A stretch of DNA of 64,000 nt, from positions 1 through 64,000 of the forward strand of contig JANBPK010001487.1 of assembly GCA_027579435.1 (NCBI GenBank). Reading direction: 5' to 3'. The translations under genes were made by a program, and so were the position numbers. Each line of letters opens with the position of its first letter. The stretch's first letter is position 1. The DNA is from Candolleomyces eurysporus. Taxonomy: Eukaryota; Basidiomycota; Agaricomycetes; Agaricales; Psathyrellaceae. Positions 61,146 to 64,000 of this stretch are shown one piece after another. Below the pieces are notes generated by a model. That model saw only the letters and a list, made by a program, of their open reading frames with translations, did no database searches and was not told where the DNA came from.

Positions 61146-62184
61146 ATNGACCAAAATCGACCTCCAGGAATTCGAGCAGCAGCGAGAAAAGGCATGTTCC
61201 CCCTCCCCTCCCCGTCGTCGACGTCGCTGACCCCCCCGAAGCTCGCCGCGAGTCTTCTCGCCTCCGCCCAGCAGCTCAGAAGCACAGCGCAGGACGCCGA
61301 GGACTTTGCCAAGCTCATTAGTGGGATTGATGGTGCGTGCTCGTGTCCCGTCGTTCTCTTTTTCTTCCCTCTCTGACCCCCCTCTCCAGTCGACGGCAAA
61401 GGCAAGCGCAAAGAGCTCGTCTTTGACGACGGAGACGGCTCCAAGAAGCGCAAGCGTTCCGTCAAGCCCAAGGATCCCAATGCTCCGAGGCGTCCTGCCT
61501 CGTCGTACATCCTTTTCCAGAACGAAAAACGCGCCAAGCTACGTGAGGAGAACCCCCAGCTCTCCAACGCCGAAATCCTGCACCTTTGCTCGGAAATGTG
61601 GAAGAATGCGGATGACGAGACCAGGGAGGTACGTTCGACGCGTCCGTCCCGTTTTGGATGTCTTCCGTGCATCTCTGTGGCAGTACTCATGCATGCATGT
61701 CAGGAATTCAACCAGAAACAGCTCGCCGAGAAGGCCCGCTACGAGGTAGACAAGAAGGCCTGGGACAGCCGAACTCCAGCACAAGTTGCGGCTGCTGAAA
61801 AGGCCACCGCAGAGGCTGCCGCGGTATGTCCTTCCGTGCATCATGTTCTTCATTGACATATCATGATCTGCTCTCTTACGAAACTCTTAATCACAGTCCA
61901 AAAAGGCAAACAAGGGTGGCAGGTCGAAGAAAGACCCCGCTCCCGTGGCGGCTGTGCAAGCACGTCCCCCTCCTCCCGAGGTCGATTCCGACGAAGACGC
62001 GGAGACCGGCGATGACAGCGAGGAAGAGTCGAATCTCGAAGTCCCGGCCGCTCGGGGGGCCAAGGAGGAGTCTAGCGAAGAGGAAACCGACTCTGACGAG
62101 TCGGAACCTGCACCCAAACGCAAACGTGGAGCCTCTGCTCAGCCTAAGCCCGTGAAAGGCATCAAGAAGCCTTCCAAGGCGTGA
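61146..62184 (+). CDS. HMG-box (HMGB-type) chromatin protein
   Basis: Non-sequence-specific DNA-bending nuclear protein. If the N at 61148 is dropped, exon 1 is exactly 15 codons (MTKIDLQEFEQQREK), followed by a 50-bp GC-AG intron (61192-61241). The frame continues LAASLLASAQQLRSTAQDAE, FAKLISGID, an acidic/basic linker, and the HMG box KPKDPNAPRRPASSYILFQN, EKRAKLREENPQLSNAEILH, LCSEMWKNADDETREEFNQK, QLAEKARYEVDKKAWDSR (61460-61780). The tail alternates Ser/Asp/Glu clusters with a basic end (KRKRGASAQPKPVKGIKKPS). The stop is at 62182-62184. Keeping N as G and not splicing leaves a different open N-terminus (MDQNRPPGIR), which I consider less likely. A single box with an N-terminal coiled segment is a common basidiomycete layout. 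Confidence 0.88.
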
Positions 62185-62713
62185 TCTAACGCTTCTTCTC
62201 TGGTCACCTCTGAAATCATCCCTCGTTCTTTATTCCCCCGTCTTCCTGCTTAAGAGGATCACGAATTGGACTCTGTTTAATGATGCCATGTCGATGCCCT
62301 TCCCTGCCCTCCTTTAATTCGTTCGCTCGCTTTCCCTCTTATTCTACTTGGTTATAATATCTGATATAAGCGCGCTTATTACTCGATACTTACCCCTCCG
62401 CCGGGCTATATTACTTTGGTTTTTGTTATGACAATGTTGGCCCCCCGTTCATAGAGATGTGTTGTGTTTTTATATCTCCTACAATGAATCGCTGATTTGT
62501 ATTCACAGGTGTTGCACCGAACCTTCTCCATCCGTCCAGACTAAGGCGGTGTCGGGATTGACAATCATGTATCCGAGCCGGAAAGCGGTGCAGCTGCGTG
62601 GGGCTGTTGTGCTCTTGTTAAGGTTAAAGTCTCCGCCTGCGCACGACATATATAAGCCCTCTCCTGTTTTCTCCTCTTCCTTTCTTCCCAACAACAACCA
62701 CTCACTTCACTGT
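62185..62713. other. Intergenic: HMG 3' flank and promoter
   Basis: 529 bp. T-rich terminator-like sequence follows the HMG stop, and a TATATAAG element at about 62648 lies roughly 65 bp before the next start codon. Confidence 0.5.
62648..62655 (+). promoter_or_regulatory. TATA box of the WW/glycine-rich gene
   Basis: TATATAAG followed by pyrimidine-rich sequence and ACAACAACCACTC shortly before ATG 62714, a typical strong-promoter leader. Confidence 0.55.
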
Positions 62714-63848
62714 ATGTCCTCACCATACCCCTTGGACACCAACCCCGATTCCCGATCCCTGCCACCAGGGTGGATTTCGCAGTATGATCCAAAGTGAGTG
62801 GATTTTTTTTTATCTTATCGGAGGTTCGCTAACAGCTTTCGTCGTAGCTATCGAGCCTGGTACTACGTGAACACCCAGGCTCAGCCACCCGTCACAACCT
62901 GGGAGCACCCCTTAGGTCCCCCACCTCCCCAGTCACCACCCCCACCTGTCTACTCCCCGTCTTCGGGACCACCAGCAGGTAACGGCGCACTCAACGCACC
63001 GGGTGGTGGAGCGGGAGGGTTCGCGTTCCCGGTGGCCTCACCGGCTGCTTCGACGTACCCCGGTGGCCCTGAAGCCTCCACCAACCCCTATGGATACGAA
63101 AATCCTCAGGGTNAACTATGGAGGTTACCAAGGTGGCCCAACCTCTCCTCAGAACAAGACAGGTGATAGTAAGCCTATGTACGGAGGGAACAGTACGTAC
63201 CCGCAGGTCCAGAACTCGTCTGTCCCCGGGTATGGGTACCGGCCTGAAGGCACCCCAACCCACTCCACGACTGTCCAGTCTGGGCCNACCGGTGGTAGCA
63301 CCGGGAAGGGGGTTGGCGGGCTGCTTGGAGGGCTTTTGGGNTGGGAAGGCCGGCAAGCATGGCGGTAGCGGTGGCCCATTGGGCAAGCTCTCNGCGCTAG
63401 CAGGNGGAAGTCATGGTGGNCACAGCAGTGGCGGCAAATTGGGCGCTTTAGGCGCTCTGGGCGGGCTTGCAGGAGGAAGTCATGGCGGCCACAGCAGCGG
63501 TGGAGGGAGTGCCGGCAAGTTGGGGCGCTCTGGGTGCTTTGGGTGGGCTTGCAGCAGGAAGTCATGGTAGCCACGGCGGTGGGCACGGATATGGCGGCCA
63601 TGCCGCCTACGCACACGGCAAGAAGAAAAAGGGTGGCATGGGTGCGATGGGAGGTGCTGCTCTCGGTCTCGGAGCTGGTTTGGTGGGTGGTGCCCTTGTT
63701 GCGGACGCCATCGACGACTCGTTCGATGACTATGGAGGTGGTGGTACGTACCCTTTCCCCCTTGAACTAACTCAAGATCGCTGACCGTGCTGTAGATTTC
63801 GGCGATTTTGGTGACGGAGATTTCGGTGGTGGAGATTTTGATTTCTGA
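62714..63848 (+). CDS. WW-domain, glycine/histidine-rich protein (assembly errors)
   Basis: The start at 62714 reads MSSPYPLDTNPDSRSLPPGW. An intron after ISQYDPK completes the WW domain as NYRAWYYVNTQAQPPVTTWE and HPLGPP, with both Trp and the terminal Pro present. A Pro-rich linker, a Tyr/Gly-rich segment and repeated blocks of KLGALGALGGLAGGSHGGHS follow (63380-63580). Next is a lysine cluster and a hydrophobic Gly/Ala helix (GAALGLGAGLVGGALVADAI). A last intron leads to a Gly/Asp/Phe tail, with stop at 63846-63848. The frame is broken three times: N at 63113, N at 63341 and an extra G in 63522-63525. All three disappear if those single bases are ignored, so assembly error is likelier than decay. 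Function unknown; it resembles WW/Gly-rich stress or aggregation-prone proteins. Confidence 0.75.
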
Positions 63849-64000
63849 GCTAATCCCCAATCCAATACAAGACCAATCCTAGGTGTAACTATTTCCTATC
63901 TATGAACGATCGGACTCTATTCTCCTGTATTACATGTATACCATACCTGCTGTATCTTTCCTGGTCAACCACATATCGTACATGTACTATACCTAACTTC
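63849..64000. terminator. 3' flank of the WW/glycine-rich gene
   Basis: AT-rich sequence with TATCTATGAACG and repeated ATGTATACC/ATGTACTATACC motifs after the stop, consistent with a fungal 3' UTR and poly(A) region. No gene seen. Confidence 0.35.

Noticed and set aside
1..64000. CRISPR array, rRNA, integrase or complete transposase
   Set aside because: No regularly spaced repeats, no rRNA-like sequence and no recognisable transposase or reverse-transcriptase motifs on either strand.

Overview
The window comes from a filamentous basidiomycete, very probably an Agaricomycete. Genes are intron-dense, with introns of about 46-75 bp carrying GT..AG and a few GC..AG boundaries. Coding regions are compact and often share short divergent promoters. 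It also carries a DUF6533-type membrane protein of the kind expanded in mushroom-forming fungi. There are no bacterial-type operons, rRNA or CRISPR arrays, and I recognised no tRNA. Fourteen N symbols are scattered through the sequence; two or three behave like spurious extra bases inside coding exons.

Layout. 1-9.1 kb: a Q-rich WW-domain gene on the minus strand running off the left edge, a divergent RecQ/Sgs1-type helicase, then a DUF6533 membrane protein. 9.1-23.5 kb: a gene-poor, duplicated accessory region. It holds three copies of an uncharacterised four-exon small-protein family (C at 12.2-12.9 kb on plus; A at 14.6-15.3 kb and B at 19.6-20.2 kb on minus). A and B sit in a diverged tandem segmental duplication (about 14.65-18.65 kb versus 19.6-23.6 kb) that also copied the 3' end of the neighbouring lipase gene. 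A perfect 58-bp foldback lies between the two blocks. 23.5-26.2 kb: a diacylglycerol-lipase-like gene (minus), head to head with a decayed M24B aminopeptidase relic (26.8-27.5 kb). 27.5-30.4 kb: no recognisable gene. 30.4-40.6 kb: a single-pass membrane protein, an amino-acid permease, translation initiation factor eIF5B, and a divergent Arl2 GTPase. 40.6-42.9 kb: empty. 42.9-63.9 kb: a conserved housekeeping block with a cyclopropane-fatty-acid-synthase-like methyltransferase, a kinesin-3 motor, U3 snoRNP protein Imp3, a LIM-binding (Ldb1/PtaB-type) coregulator, a PNUTS/Ppn1-like PP1 regulator, an HMG-box protein, and a WW/glycine-rich protein.

The conserved genes cover genome stability (RecQ), translation and ribosome biogenesis (eIF5B, Imp3), trafficking and tubulin biology (kinesin-3, Arl2), transcription (Ldb-type, PNUTS-like, HMG) and lipid chemistry (lipase, CFA synthase). 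They do not form one pathway. The most novel content is the three-copy family and its duplicated block. A second theme is a set of very small exons (7, 11, 12, 17 and 21 nt), each needed to rebuild a conserved protein motif.
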